DNA of 64,000 nucleotides from Roseibium litorale (lineage in GTDB: Bacteria; Pseudomonadota; Alphaproteobacteria; Rhizobiales; Stappiaceae), in the NCBI RefSeq assembly GCF_014842915.1, contig NZ_JACYXI010000003.1:186001-250000 (forward strand). Reading direction: 5' to 3'. The first letter of the stretch is position 1; each line of letters opens with the position of its first letter. A model generated the notes under the pieces. It worked only from the letters and a program-made list of their open reading frames with translations, was not told the origin of the DNA and did not search any database. The translations under genes and the position numbers were made by a program. This document shows positions 42,131-51,885 of this stretch, piece after piece.

Positions 42131-44875
42131 TCAACTGAATCCGTAGGCGAAGTCACCGTTTTCGATGCTGATGGTGATGGCTTCGATCTTGCTGCCGTCC
42201 AGCATGCGGGTCAGGAACTCGGTCGAGATTTCCGGCAGCATGGTGTTGGTGACGATGGCGTCGATCATGCGGCCGCCGCTTTCCAGGTCCTGGCAGCGGG
42301 AGACGATGGTGTCGACCACCTCCTCGGAATAGCTGAAAGGCACCTGATAGGTGTCCTTCACCCGTTTGGCGATCCGGTCGAGCTGCAGGCGCGTGATCTT
42401 GCCGATCATGTCCGGCGAGAGCGGATAATAGGGAATGGCGACCATGCGGCCCAGGAGCGCTGGCGGGAAGACCTTGAGCAGCGGATCGCGCAGGGCCTTG
42501 GCCATGCCTTCCGGCTCTGGCATCAGCTCCGGATCGGAGCACAGGTCCATGATCACGTCGGAGCCCGCGTTGGAGGTCAGGAGGATCAGGGTGTTGCGGA
42601 AGTCGATCATCCGGCCTTCGCCGTCCTCCATCATGCCCTTGTCGAACACCTGGAAGAAGATCTCATGCACGTCCGGATGGGCCTTTTCGACCTCATCCAG
42701 CAGCACCACCGAATAGGGCTTGCGCCGCACGGCTTCGGTCAGGACCCCACCTTCGCCATAGCCGACATAGCCCGGAGGCGCGCCCTTGAGGCTGGAGACC
42801 GTGTGGGCTTCCTGGAACTCGGACATGTTGATGGTGATGACATTCTGCTCGCCGCCATAAAGGGTCTCGGCCAGCGCCAGCGCGGTCTCCGTCTTGCCGA
42901 CGCCGGAGGTTCCGGCCAGCAGGAAGACGCCGATGGGCTTTGACGGATTGTCCAGCCCGGCGCGGGAGGCTTTCACCCGCTTGGCGATCATCTCCATCGC
43001 GTGGTCCTGGCCGATCACCCGCTTGCCAAGATGCTCGGCAAGGTTCAGCACCGTGCGGATCTCGTTCTTGACCATGCGGCCAACGGGAATGCCGGTCCAG
43101 TCGGCGACGACGGACGCCACGGCCTGGGCATCGACAATCGGCAGGATCAGCGGATCTTCGCCCTGCAGCGCGACGAGGTCTGCCTGTTTGGCGCGAAGCT
43201 CTGCCATCAGGGTGTCCCGGTCTACCGGTGCGGCAGTGACTGTGTCCGGACCGGACTCCCTCTCCCCTTGGGGAGAGGGCTGGGGTGAGGGGGCAATTGG
43301 GGGCTTATCAGATTCTGCCTCCACCGGCTGGCCGCCTTCCCTGAGCTTGGCGCGCAAGGTCAGGATCTCGCTGACCAGGGCCTTTTCCGCTTCCCAGCGG
43401 GCGGTCAGCTCGCCGTGGCGCAGGCTCTCGGCCTCAAGCTCCGCAAGGGCCGTGGCGCGCCGCGCGGTCACGTCACTGCCCGCGTTCTCGTCCCGGGCGA
43501 TGATCTCCAGTTCGGTCTCAAAGGCCTCCAGTCGGCGCTGGCAATCATCCAGCGAGGCGGGCATGGCATGAAGGCTGATGGCGACGCGGGCGCTGGCCGT
43601 GTCCAGAACGCTGACCGACTTGTCCGGCAGCTGGCGCGCGGGAATGTAGCGGGCAGAGAGTTTCACCGAGGCTTCCAGCGCCTCGTCGAGGATCTGCACC
43701 TGGTGGTGACGCTCCAGCATGGAAGCAATGCCGCGCATCATCAGCACGGCCTTGGCCTCATCCGGCTCGGCCACCTGCACCACCTGAAAGCGGCGGGTGA
43801 GGGCAGGGTCCTTCTCGATATGCTTCTTATATTCGCTCCAGGTGGTCGCGCCGATGGTGCGCAGGGTGCCGCGGGCAAGGGCAGGCTTCAGCAGATTGGC
43901 CGCATCGCCCGTTCCCGCCGCGCCGCCAGCGCCCACCAGCGTGTGAGTCTCGTCGACGAAGAGGATGATCGGCACCGGGCTCGCCTGAACTTCCTCGATC
44001 ACAGATTTCAGGCGGTTTTCAAATTCGCCCTTCATGGAAGCGCCCGCCTGCAGAAGGCCCACATCCAGCGTCAGCAGCCGGGCATCGCGCAGGGCAGGGG
44101 GCACGTCACCCCGGGCAATGCGCAGGGCAAAGCCCTCGACCACAGCGGTCTTGCCGACACCGGCCTCGCCGGTCAGGATCGGGTTGTTCTGGCGGCGGCG
44201 CATGAGCACATCCACCACCTGGCGGATTTCCTCGTCCCGGCCCATGACCGGGTCGATCTCGCCCACCCGGGCCTTTTCTGTCAGGTCCGTGCAATATTGC
44301 TCCAGCGCCGCGCTGCCGCCGAGCTGCGGCAGGGACGACGCGGAGGCAGGCGCGCCGGTCCCGGCAGAGACTGAGCCGTCCTGCGGCGCCAGACCTTCTT
44401 CCGGCGAACCTTTCAGGATCTCGTTGAAGCGGGTGGAGAGATCCTCGGCCTTGATCTTCTTGAATTCCGCCGACATGGCCTCCAGCTGGTTGCGCAGGCT
44501 GCTGGTCTTGACGATGCCGAGGATCAGATGGCCCGTGCGCACCTGGTTTGCGCCCAGCATCAGGGAGCCATAGACCCAACCGCGCTCCACGGCCTCTTCC
44601 AGATGGGAGGAGAGATCGGAGATCGAGCTGGCGCCCCGCGGCAGGCCGTCCAGATAGGCGACCAGCTGGCTGGCAAGGCGGGCGGGATCCAGCTCATAGT
44701 GACGGATCAGCCGGTGCAGGTCGCTGTCCTGCCCTTGCAGGATCTGATGGATCCAGTGGGCCAGCTCGACGTAAGGATTGCCGCGCATCTTGCAGAAGAC
44801 GGTAGCGCTTTCCACGGTCTGGAATCCCAACCGGTTGAGTTTGCCGAACAGGGCAACACGGCTGATTTCGGTCAT
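42131..44875 (-). CDS. tssH: T6SS sheath-disassembly ATPase ClpV (TssH)
   Basis: This 914-residue AAA+ ATPase dismantles the contracted sheath. It has the N-terminal Clp-N domain ([17 protein letters not shown]), AAA1 (Walker [14 protein letters not shown], Walker [12 protein letters not shown]), a coiled-coil middle region and AAA2 (Walker [17 protein letters not shown], then [14 protein letters not shown]). About residues 525-543 an insert ([16 protein letters not shown]) is the translation of a palindromic DNA repeat at 43247-43290; the frame is kept. All ATPase motifs are intact. It follows tssG after 18 bases and precedes the fusion gene's promoter-proximal end by 126 bp. Confidence 0.95.
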   Translation of the reverse strand: MTEISRVALFGKLNRLGFQTVESATVFCKMRGNPYVELAHWIHQILQGQDSDLHRLIRHYELDPARLASQLVAYLDGLPRGASSISDLSSHLEEAVERGWVYGSLMLGANQVRTGHLILGIVKTSSLRNQLEAMSAEFKKIKAEDLSTRFNEILKGSPEEGLAPQDGSVSAGTGAPASASSLPQLGGSAALEQYCTDLTEKARVGEIDPVMGRDEEIRQVVDVLMRRRQNNPILTGEAGVGKTAVVEGFALRIARGDVPPALRDARLLTLDVGLLQAGASMKGEFENRLKSVIEEVQASPVPIILFVDETHTLVGAGGAAGTGDAANLLKPALARGTLRTIGATTWSEYKKHIEKDPALTRRFQVVQVAEPDEAKAVLMMRGIASMLERHHQVQILDEALEASVKLSARYIPARQLPDKSVSVLDTASARVAISLHAMPASLDDCQRRLEAFETELEIIARDENAGSDVTARRATALAELEAESLRHGELTARWEAEKALVSEILTLRAKLREGGQPVEAESDKPPIAPSPQPSPQGERESGPDTVTAAPVDRDTLMAELRAKQADLVALQGEDPLILPIVDAQAVASVVADWTGIPVGRMVKNEIRTVLNLAEHLGKRVIGQDHAMEMIAKRVKASRAGLDNPSKPIGVFLLAGTSGVGKTETALALAETLYGGEQNVITINMSEFQEAHTVSSLKGAPPGYVGYGEGGVLTEAVRRKPYSVVLLDEVEKAHPDVHEIFFQVFDKGMMEDGEGRMIDFRNTLILLTSNAGSDVIMDLCSDPELMPEPEGMAKALRDPLLKVFPPALLGRMVAIPYYPLSPDMIGKITRLQLDRIAKRVKDTYQVPFSYSEEVVDTIVSRCQDLESGGRMIDAIVTNTMLPEISTEFLTRMLDGSKIEAITISIENGDFAYGFS
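43247..43290 (+). repeat. Palindromic repeat element inside tssH
   Basis: CCCTCTCCCC (43258-43267) and GGGGAGAGGG (43270-43279) form a perfect 10-bp inverted repeat around TT, followed by CTGGGGTGAGGGGGC. This is the widespread 'CTCTCCCC-GGGGAGAG, GGGTGAGG' type of dispersed element whose in-frame translation gives [10 protein letters not shown]. It is a different family from the tagF repeats. Confidence 0.8.
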
Positions 44876-44893
44876 GATTATTTTCCTATCCGG

Positions 44894-45919
44894 TCAAGGC
44901 CAAATCGCAGGGCGCTGAGGTGCTGTCAGGTAAAGGTCGTCCGCATCGGTTGCCGGGCGCTGGCCGATCCAGCTTGTCAGTCCCAGATCGCCGGACTGGC
45001 CCAGCACGGTCGGCGGCACCTCGTCCTGCCGCAGCACCAGGTTCGCTTCCCATTCCAGCGTGTCGCCGGTGAAATTGCGCAGGATCGCCGCCAGCCGCTT
45101 CAGGCTCTGGCCACCGGGCAGCAGGCGGCGGTAATCCTCCAGCGACAGCGGGCCGATGCGGATGCGGAACTTTGCCTCCCGCGACCAGACTTTCTCGCCA
45201 AGGCTCGCCTGGCCACCGAGCGTGGCCTGGCCCAGCTGCCCCCGGTCGTGGGGCTCCAGATGCAGCCAGCTGCCCGCAAAGCTTTCGATCGAAATCTCTG
45301 CCCGGAAGAACTTCTGCAGGATCGACTTGAGCCCCGCTTCGCTGCGCGGGGTGCTGGCCAGAAGGCCGGCAAAGTGGCGCTTCGCCAGATCCGGCATGGC
45401 GTCCCGGTCCTGAAAGCTCTCCCCGGCGATCCCGGCGATGGCGTCCAGCTTTTCACCGAAGGGATCATCATCGGCACGGTCGAAGGAGGGCGCGGGCTCC
45501 CCCGTGGTCCAAGCACGGTAGAACAGCGAGATCATCCGGTGGTGGAAGAGATCCGCGAAGGCGGAAAACGCCGTATCCCGGTGGTTGCGCACCCGGTCGC
45601 GGGCATAGTCGGTCAGATGCAGCGGCAGGGCGCCATGGGGACCGAAGAGGCCAAAGGCATGCTGGGTCAGCCGGTGTCTGCCTGTTTCCGGATCGGTTTC
45701 AAAGGCGGAAATGGTGGAGGTCGGGAAGGCAAGTTCCACGGCCTGCCCGAGGCGCACGGCATCTTCCGCCGGACGGCGCGAGCGGCCCAGTCTCGGCTGT
45801 CCGGCGTGGGCGGCCTCAATCAGCCGCATCGCCTGAAAGATGTGATGCTTTTCCGGGTGCTGTTCCAGAGCCTTGAGGCGGCTCAGATCAGCATCCGCTT
45901 CCCGCTCTTGGCCGGCCAT
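44894..45919 (-). CDS. tssG: T6SS baseplate protein TssG
   Basis: This 341-residue wedge protein of the baseplate has the family pattern HIFQAMRLIEAAHAGQPRLG, QHAFGLFGPHGALPLHLTDY and FHHRMISLFYRAW, with the later LHLEPHDRGQLGQATLGGQ. Length is normal. Its start lies inside the end of tssF (37-base overlap), which implies translational coupling, as expected for proteins that form a TssF2G heteromer. Confidence 0.94.
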   Translation of the reverse strand: MAGQEREADADLSRLKALEQHPEKHHIFQAMRLIEAAHAGQPRLGRSRRPAEDAVRLGQAVELAFPTSTISAFETDPETGRHRLTQHAFGLFGPHGALPLHLTDYARDRVRNHRDTAFSAFADLFHHRMISLFYRAWTTGEPAPSFDRADDDPFGEKLDAIAGIAGESFQDRDAMPDLAKRHFAGLLASTPRSEAGLKSILQKFFRAEISIESFAGSWLHLEPHDRGQLGQATLGGQASLGEKVWSREAKFRIRIGPLSLEDYRRLLPGGQSLKRLAAILRNFTGDTLEWEANLVLRQDEVPPTVLGQSGDLGLTSWIGQRPATDADDLYLTAPQRPAIWP

Positions 45920-47757
45920 CTCGCGATGTCCCCCCGTTTGTGTGAATGAATGACGGTCTCGGTGAAGCTGTTCAGCGTCACGTATTTGGCGAAGAAGGAT
46001 TCCAGAACCGCGCCGAGCAGATAGCAGCCGGTGCCCTCGAAGAAGCTCTCGTCGAAGCCGACCCGGATTTCGAGACCCCGCACGGCGGTCGACAAAACCC
46101 CTTCGGCCATGCGGCGGACAATCGGACGGGAACTGACGGAGGTCAGTCCTTCCACCTGCTTGGCAATCGCCACCTCGCCAAGTGGGGTGTAGAGCCCGAT
46201 GAGCTCGCGCAGGGCCGCGCCGCCTGATCCCCGGTCACCGTCTGCGATGGAGAGGTAGTTCAGGCTGAGATGGCTGATCATCTGCCAGGCCCGTCCGCCT
46301 TCGGCCAGACTGTGGCGCGGGCGGGTCGGTGGCACAATGGCCCGCACTTCCGACACCGGCCCGCCTTCTGGCAGAACGAAATCCGTGTCCGGTCCGCCGA
46401 TGGGGGTCAGAAGCGGCAGATCCCGGTTGGTGCACAGCGCCTTGACCGCCAGCTGCTTGACGTTACCGGAATAGGGCGCCTGATTGCGGTCGCTGAGCGA
46501 AAGATAGAATTCGGTGCCGAGATAGGAGGTCCGGCCGCCCTTCAGGCGCTGTTTTTCCGAACGCTGCCGCAGCCGCCGGCGCACGTTGTAATAAGCCGAA
46601 TGGGTCTCGCCGAAGGGGGTAAAATCCTGCGCGCTGTAGAAGGGCCGGAAGGGCACATCATCCGTGCCTTCGCTGCCGATGCCGGTGACTTCCTCCAGCT
46701 GGTAGATTTCGTAGTCCAGCGGCGCCATGCGATCGGCGGTGAGGTGATGATCCACCTCGGTTCCAGCCACGGCGACCCGGTCGCAGCGTTTGGAAAAGAG
46801 ATTGACCGCAGGCACGGCGTTCAGCTCGAAACTGCCGGGACCGACGGATTTCAGCGCCGGATAGTCCTCGGACAGCAGAATATAGAGGTCCAGATCCCCG
46901 CCCTTGGCCTTGCGCACTGCAGGAGACAGGCCGCAAAGGTCAATGAAGAAGAAGCGCTGCGGCATCGCGAAATATTCCTGCAGCAGCCGGTAGCCCTCGA
47001 AGGACTGGCCGGGCACCGGCAGCAGAGCCTCTTCCGGATCAAAACCGCGCGGCCGGATGTCCTTGCCGAGTGGAAGGCTCCAGTCTTCGCGCCGGTCGGT
47101 GGACCGTCCCGCGAGGCCAACGCTTTTTCCGAGGATGGCCTCATAGAGCCGCCAGGGTTCCGCGCCCGTGCCTGACAAATACAGCGTCAGCCGGTCGAGC
47201 GGCAGCTCGTTCAGATCCTCGCCGCCCTTGCGGCGGATGCGCAGCCTGAGCGCTGCCTTGGCGCTGTTGTTGCGCGCAAGACCAGCAGCCACAAGCTCGC
47301 CACGGCCCTCAATATATTCAGCCTCCACCAGCTCGACCGGCCACAAGGTCGCATCCTGGGAAGTGTTGAACTGGCAGGCGGTCTGACCGCCCTCCAGCAG
47401 CCGTCCGCGCAGGGAGGTGCCGCGGGGCAGGGTGTAGCCGTCCTCCATGCCGCCCTGGCTCATGTCCGGCACCAGACGGACGATGGTCATGGACGGGGTG
47501 GGGGCGAGGAAATGAGGGTAGACGATTTCGAGCAGGTTCTGGGTGAAGACGGGATATTGCAGATCCAGTTCCAGCTGGACGCGCGCGGCCATGAAGGCAA
47601 AGCCTTCCAGAAGCCGCTCCACATAGGGGTCATGCACCTCAAGCTGGGACATGCCAAGGCGCGAGGCGATCTTGGGATAGCTTTCGGCGAATTCGGCTCC
47701 CATCTCGCGGATGAAAACCAGCTCCTCCTCATAGCGCCTGAGCAACCGTGTATCCAT
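45883..47757 (-). CDS. tssF: T6SS baseplate protein TssF
   Basis: This 624-residue protein starts with the typical TssF N-terminus (MDTRLLRRYEEELVFIREMG; PHFLAPTPSMTIVRLVPD). The ATG at 47757 is chosen over a frame opening at 47898, which lies antisense-like over tssE. Later conserved parts include ATLWPVELVEAEY and FFIDLCGLSPAV. It builds baseplate wedges with TssG. tssE ends four bases upstream. Confidence 0.94.
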   Translation of the reverse strand: MDTRLLRRYEEELVFIREMGAEFAESYPKIASRLGMSQLEVHDPYVERLLEGFAFMAARVQLELDLQYPVFTQNLLEIVYPHFLAPTPSMTIVRLVPDMSQGGMEDGYTLPRGTSLRGRLLEGGQTACQFNTSQDATLWPVELVEAEYIEGRGELVAAGLARNNSAKAALRLRIRRKGGEDLNELPLDRLTLYLSGTGAEPWRLYEAILGKSVGLAGRSTDRREDWSLPLGKDIRPRGFDPEEALLPVPGQSFEGYRLLQEYFAMPQRFFFIDLCGLSPAVRKAKGGDLDLYILLSEDYPALKSVGPGSFELNAVPAVNLFSKRCDRVAVAGTEVDHHLTADRMAPLDYEIYQLEEVTGIGSEGTDDVPFRPFYSAQDFTPFGETHSAYYNVRRRLRQRSEKQRLKGGRTSYLGTEFYLSLSDRNQAPYSGNVKQLAVKALCTNRDLPLLTPIGGPDTDFVLPEGGPVSEVRAIVPPTRPRHSLAEGGRAWQMISHLSLNYLSIADGDRGSGGAALRELIGLYTPLGEVAIAKQVEGLTSVSSRPIVRRMAEGVLSTAVRGLEIRVGFDESFFEGTGCYLLGAVLESFFAKYVTLNSFTETVIHSHKRGDIARWPAKSGKRMLI

Positions 47758-47761
47758 GAAG

Positions 47762-48259
47762 CTAGCCCTGCCGTTTGAGAACGATTTCGCCGGTGGTGAC
47801 GTCGAGCGCGGTGCGCAGGTAGATGTCGACGGGAACCGGTTCGGCCCACATTTCGCCGCGGATGTCGAAAGACAGGACCGCGCCCGAGGACTTTTCATCC
47901 CGGCGGATCGCTACATCGAGGGTCTGGGGCAGGATGCGCGGCTCGAAGGTTTCGATGGCGCGGCGGATCGCCTGACAGATCTCGACCGCCCGCCGGCTGG
48001 TGCGCACGGTGCCGGAGAGATCTGGAATGCCGTAGTTGAGCACCGAGCACGCCGTCTGCGGCCTCAGCTCCAGGTCATGGACAGCCTCGATGTTCGAGGT
48101 GTTGAGCAGCCAGGACAGGTCCCGCTGGATGATTTGGCGCAGGCGCGCCAGATCGATGAAGCGGCTGGATCCCGCCTCACGCGTTTCTTCCGGCGCATCG
48201 TCGGTCAGCCGGTCCAGAAGCGAGGGCTGCAGCCGTTCGGAGAGAAGCCGGTCAACCAT
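47762..48259 (-). CDS. tssE: T6SS baseplate protein TssE (gp25-like)
   Basis: This 165-residue protein is related to phage T4 gp25. It has SLLDRLTDDAPEETREAG, RRAVEICQAIRRAIETFEPR and LSFDIRGEMWAEPVPVDIYL, and the EPR segment characteristic of the gp25 fold. It connects the baseplate to the first sheath ring. It overlaps tagJ upstream by eight bases and ends four bases before tssF. Confidence 0.94.
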   Translation of the reverse strand: MVDRLLSERLQPSLLDRLTDDAPEETREAGSSRFIDLARLRQIIQRDLSWLLNTSNIEAVHDLELRPQTACSVLNYGIPDLSGTVRTSRRAVEICQAIRRAIETFEPRILPQTLDVAIRRDEKSSGAVLSFDIRGEMWAEPVPVDIYLRTALDVTTGEIVLKRQG

Positions 48260-49097
48260 CGGTGGAGACCGCGTCAGGCGCGTTAAGGTCTTCAGCTCCG
48301 GGCTCCCTGTCCATTACAAGGCTCCGGATGTTCATTAGACCGCATTCCTGGGTCTCCGTTGCCAGAAGCCTCTGGCCAAGCCCGGCCACGGCCAGTCCGT
48401 CCTCCATCACGAAGGAGGTAGAATGGGCAAGGCGGAGCCTGGCGTCGGGCTGCTTGTGGGTGCCGGGATAGCGGGCGGGGATCAGGGCGACGGAGCTGCC
48501 GCCGTTGGACAATGTCAGGCTTGCAGGCATCCATACGCTGTCACGCAGGTCCGCCGGGGCCTCCATCGTCAGCCGGGACAGTCTTGAAAACGGCACCCAG
48601 ACATAGCGGCCGTTGAGGATCACCTCCAGAACAGGTCCAAGGCGCGGGTCCGCGTCCGCGATCCACGAAAAGGGAACCCCGTCCAGAACGCCGGGGATGG
48701 CGGGGGCTGCCTCGAAGGCTTGCGCACGCAGATCTTCGGCGGCCTGGAACTCGCCCCGTGCCTGCAAGGCCAGCGCCTCGATCAGGCCGGCGGTCCAGGC
48801 TTCCGGCTCACCCAGAACAATTGGAGCGGTTTGTCCGGCAAAGACCTTCTCACGCACCCCTTCGCACAGGATCGCGGCCCTGTAGGTCTGGGCCATGGAT
48901 TCGACGGCAGGGTCGAGGGTCGCAGAAGTCTTGAGCTGGGCCACGGCCCGCTGCCAGCTGCCCTCAATCGCGAGCAATTGGAACAGGAAGATCCGCAGGC
49001 GCGGGTCTTCCGGCGCTTTCCGGATGGCATTTTGAAGCGCGGCCAGCGCGCCTTCAAGGTCGCCCTGTTTCAGAAGATGCTCGGCTTCCATGGCCAT
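48252..49097 (-). CDS. tagJ: T6SS accessory protein TagJ (ImpE family)
   Basis: This protein of about 281 residues has an N-terminal TPR-like part (AEHLLKQGDLEGALAALQNA, RLRIFLFQLLAIEGSW) and a C-terminal ImpE domain (ADADPRLGPVLEVILNGRYV, WVPFSRLSRLTMEAPADLRD). TagJ binds TssB and influences ClpV recruitment in characterised systems, which matters here because two proteins carry a TssB domain. The ATG at 49097 (or 49091) is preferred; an opening 23 codons upstream looks unconserved. It overlaps tssE. Confidence 0.85.
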   Translation of the reverse strand: MAMEAEHLLKQGDLEGALAALQNAIRKAPEDPRLRIFLFQLLAIEGSWQRAVAQLKTSATLDPAVESMAQTYRAAILCEGVREKVFAGQTAPIVLGEPEAWTAGLIEALALQARGEFQAAEDLRAQAFEAAPAIPGVLDGVPFSWIADADPRLGPVLEVILNGRYVWVPFSRLSRLTMEAPADLRDSVWMPASLTLSNGGSSVALIPARYPGTHKQPDARLRLAHSTSFVMEDGLAVAGLGQRLLATETQECGLMNIRSLVMDREPGAEDLNAPDAVSTDG

Positions 49098-49169
49098 GCC
49101 CCGGTCAGTCTGATGAGGAAAAAGGGTGCCGGGCCGCAAGGAGGCAGCGGCCCGGACGTGGTGCACGGC

Positions 49170-49712
49170 TTAGCGGTTCACTTCGTAGGACGCGGAGTTG
49201 AGCACGCGGCTCCACTTGGCTTCGCCCTGGCCGCCGGAAGCCTTGGTCAGCTTTCCGTCCGGGGACTGCTTGTGATACTCGACCTTGATCGCGCCGTATT
49301 CGAAGATGATGTCTTCTTCCAGAATGTCATCGCCTTCATCGCCGCTCCAGCTCATGTCTTTCACCATGACCATCTTGAAGTGGAACTTCATGAAGGTCTT
49401 GCCGGACTTGTCGCTTGCCCCGCCGGAGCGGCGCAGTTCGATGATCGCTTCCTTGAAGTGATTGCCCGTGCACAGGGTGTGGAACAGGCCGCAGGAAGCC
49501 GTGTCCGTGCGCTTCTTGATCGTGAAATCCTTGAAGGTGGTCTTGCCGGCAGCGCCTGCGCCGCTGGTGTCCGATCCGATGTTCACATTGGTCTCTGCGC
49601 CGAAATCGAAATGGCGCAGTTCAAAGGCATTGTTCTTGGACATTTCGCTGTCGGTTGTTTCTCCGACGACGAGGTTCTGTCCGGGGAAGTAGAGAAATGC
49701 GTCAAATGCCAT
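49170..49712 (-). CDS. tssD: T6SS tube protein Hcp (TssD)
   Basis: This 180-residue Hcp-family protein forms the inner tube (MAFDAFLYFPGQNLVVGETT, AIIELRRSGGASDKSGKTFM, DIIFEYGAIKVEYHKQSPDG). It is slightly long because of a Gly/Ala-rich loop (GSDTSGAGAAGKTTF). GGAA precedes the ATG. An 86-bp gap separates it from tssC, larger than most in this operon and containing a run of nine G (49770-49778 region), perhaps an expression boundary for this abundant protein. Confidence 0.93.
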   Translation of the reverse strand: MAFDAFLYFPGQNLVVGETTDSEMSKNNAFELRHFDFGAETNVNIGSDTSGAGAAGKTTFKDFTIKKRTDTASCGLFHTLCTGNHFKEAIIELRRSGGASDKSGKTFMKFHFKMVMVKDMSWSGDEGDDILEEDIIFEYGAIKVEYHKQSPDGKLTKASGGQGEAKWSRVLNSASYEVNR

Positions 49713-49798
49713 GATGAGTTCCTTTCAAAAATCAGATGTCTTTTGTCCTGGGAAACACCGGGGGGGGGCCTCCGGCGCTTTTCTCCGGCTTTCAGGAC

Positions 49799-51301
49799 TT
49801 ACTCGCCCTTCTGTGATGGCAGTTTGGAGACCAGGCGGAGGGATACAGAGAGCCCTTCGAGCTGGTAATGAGGCCGCAGGAAGAACTTGGACGTGTAGTA
49901 GCCAGGGTTCCCCTCGACCTCTTCGACCACGACCTCTGCGGCTGCCAGCGGATGGCGGGCCTTGACATCCTCGGGTGAGGTATCGGCGTTGTAATCGACG
50001 TATTTGTTGATCCAGTTCTGCAGCCATTCCTGCATGTCGTCGCGCTCGCGGAAGGAGCCGATCTTGTCCCGGACGATGCATTTCAGGTAATGGGCGAAGC
50101 GGCAGGTGGCGAAGAGATAGGGCAGCCGGGCCGCCAGATTGGCGTTGGCTGTCGCATCCGGATCGTCATATTCCGCCGGTTTCTGCAGGGACTGGGCGCC
50201 GATGAAAGCGGCCATGTTGCTGTTCTTGCGATGGATCAGCGGCATCATGCCGTTCTTGGCCAATTCCGCCTCGCGCCGGTCGGAAATCGCGATTTCCGTC
50301 GGGCACTTCATGTCCACGCCGCCATCGTCCGTCGGGAAGGTGTGGGTCGGCAGCTCGTCGACCACCCCGCCGGACTCGACGCCGCGGATGCGGGTGCACC
50401 AGCCGTATTCCTTGAACGACCGGGTGATGTTGCGGGCCATGCCATAGGCAGCGTTGACCCAGCAGTATTTCTCCGAGGACGCACCTTCCGTGTCTTCCTC
50501 GAAGGCGAATTCCTCAACCGGATCGGTCTTTTCGCCATAGGGATGGCGGCCAAGGAAGCGGGGCATGGCCAGACCGAGATAACGGCTGTCCTCGCTTTCG
50601 CGCAGCGAGCGCCAGGCCGCATATTCCGGGGTCTGGAAGATCTTGGTCAGGTCACGCGGGTTGGCCAGTTCCGCCCAGCTGTCCATCTGGAACAGCGCCG
50701 GATCCGCACCGGTGAGGAACGGCGCATGGGCGGCAGCCGCCACTTTCGACATTTCGCCCAGAAGCTCCACATCGCGCGGGCTGTGGTCGAAATGATAGTC
50801 GCCGACGAGGCAGCCATAGGGCTCGCCACCGAACTGGCCGTATTCCTCTTCATAGAGCTTCTTGAAGACCGGGGACTGGTCCCAGGCGGTGCCCTTGAAC
50901 TTGCGCATGGTCTTGGACAGATCCTTCTTGGAAATGTTCAGGACCCGGATCTTCAGCATCTCGTCGGTTTCGGTGTTGTTGACCAGGAAATGCAGGCCGC
51001 GCCAGGCGCTTTCCAGCTTCTGCAGATCCTCGTGATGCAGGATCAGGTTGATCTGTTCCGTCAGCTTCTTGTCGATCTCGGCGATGATGCTTTCGATCGA
51101 ACGGAGCGCGTCATCCGAAACAAGCGCCTGGTTCTGCAGAACCTGTTCCGCCAGGGTGCGCACCGCTTCTTCCACGGCGGTTCTGGCCTGGTCGGACTTG
51201 GGCCGGAATTCTTTCTGGAGCAGGGACGCGAATTCGCTTGAGCCGAAAGCTGTTTCCGTCTGCGTGGCCGCACCGGCCGAAGTCTTGGAGGTCTGGTCCA
51301 T
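49799..51301 (-). CDS. tssC: T6SS sheath large subunit TssC
   Basis: This is the 500-residue canonical TssC (NLILHHEDLQKLESAWRGL, GCLVGDYHFDHSPRDVELL, KCIVRDKIGSFRERDDMQEW, DTSPEDVKARHPLAAAEVVV). Length and ending are standard for the VipB family. It begins three bases after tssB. The TssC-like part of the fusion protein is clearly more diverged from this one than the two TssB parts are from each other. Confidence 0.96.
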   Translation of the reverse strand: MDQTSKTSAGAATQTETAFGSSEFASLLQKEFRPKSDQARTAVEEAVRTLAEQVLQNQALVSDDALRSIESIIAEIDKKLTEQINLILHHEDLQKLESAWRGLHFLVNNTETDEMLKIRVLNISKKDLSKTMRKFKGTAWDQSPVFKKLYEEEYGQFGGEPYGCLVGDYHFDHSPRDVELLGEMSKVAAAAHAPFLTGADPALFQMDSWAELANPRDLTKIFQTPEYAAWRSLRESEDSRYLGLAMPRFLGRHPYGEKTDPVEEFAFEEDTEGASSEKYCWVNAAYGMARNITRSFKEYGWCTRIRGVESGGVVDELPTHTFPTDDGGVDMKCPTEIAISDRREAELAKNGMMPLIHRKNSNMAAFIGAQSLQKPAEYDDPDATANANLAARLPYLFATCRFAHYLKCIVRDKIGSFRERDDMQEWLQNWINKYVDYNADTSPEDVKARHPLAAAEVVVEEVEGNPGYYTSKFFLRPHYQLEGLSVSLRLVSKLPSQKGE

Positions 51302-51304
51302 GGC

Positions 51305-51826
51305 TTATTCCTCAGTGCCGGAGGTTTCGGAGGACGGGGCGGGAGAGGCCGCAAGAGCCTTCAGGAGAGCCGGGTCCTGGATGATCTGCGCCATCAGGTT
51401 TTCCGCGCCGGTCTTTCCGTCCATGTAGGTGGTCAGATTTGCGAGCTGGGTTCGCGCTTCGAGCAGTTTTCTCAAGGGCTCGACCTTCTTGGCGATGGCC
51501 GCCGGAGAAAAATCGTCCAGGCTTTCGAAGGTGATGTCGACCGCCAGGTTGCCTTCGCCTGTGAGCGTGTTCGCCACGGTAAAGGCCGCGCGCGGCTTCA
51601 TCGACTTCATCCGCTCGTCGAAATTGTCGACGTCGATTTCCAGGAACTTGCGGTCCGCGACCGCCGGCAGCGGATCTTCCGGCTTGCCGGAAAGATCCGA
51701 CAGAACGCCCATCACAAAGGGAAGCTGGACGGACTTTTCAGCGCCGTAGAGCTCCACGTCATATTCAATCTGAACGCGCGGTGCCCGGTTCCGGGCAATG
51801 AATTTCTGACTGCTGGCCATGGTCAT
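51305..51826 (-). CDS. tssB: T6SS sheath small subunit TssB
   Basis: This 173-residue canonical TssB has RAPRVQIEYDVELYGAEKSV, LPFVMGVLSDLSG and the conserved DRKFLEIDVDNFDERMK and VEPLRKLLEARTQL. It pairs with TssC to build the contractile sheath. It is nearly identical to the first 150 residues of the fusion protein, which implies recent duplication or gene conversion. GGGAA stands before the ATG. tssA lies 60 bp upstream. Confidence 0.96.
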   Translation of the reverse strand: MTMASSQKFIARNRAPRVQIEYDVELYGAEKSVQLPFVMGVLSDLSGKPEDPLPAVADRKFLEIDVDNFDERMKSMKPRAAFTVANTLTGEGNLAVDITFESLDDFSPAAIAKKVEPLRKLLEARTQLANLTTYMDGKTGAENLMAQIIQDPALLKALAASPAPSSETSGTEE

Positions 51827-51885
51827 GGTTCCCGTGTTTGTCTGAACGTGTGTGCCGCTGCTTGCGTCAAAGGTTCACGGCAGGC

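Noticed and set aside
49741..49798. The hcp-tssC spacer with a run of nine G and CCGG repeats considered as a terminator.
   Set aside because: Only a four-base stem forms and no T-run follows; an internal processing site is possible but not supported.
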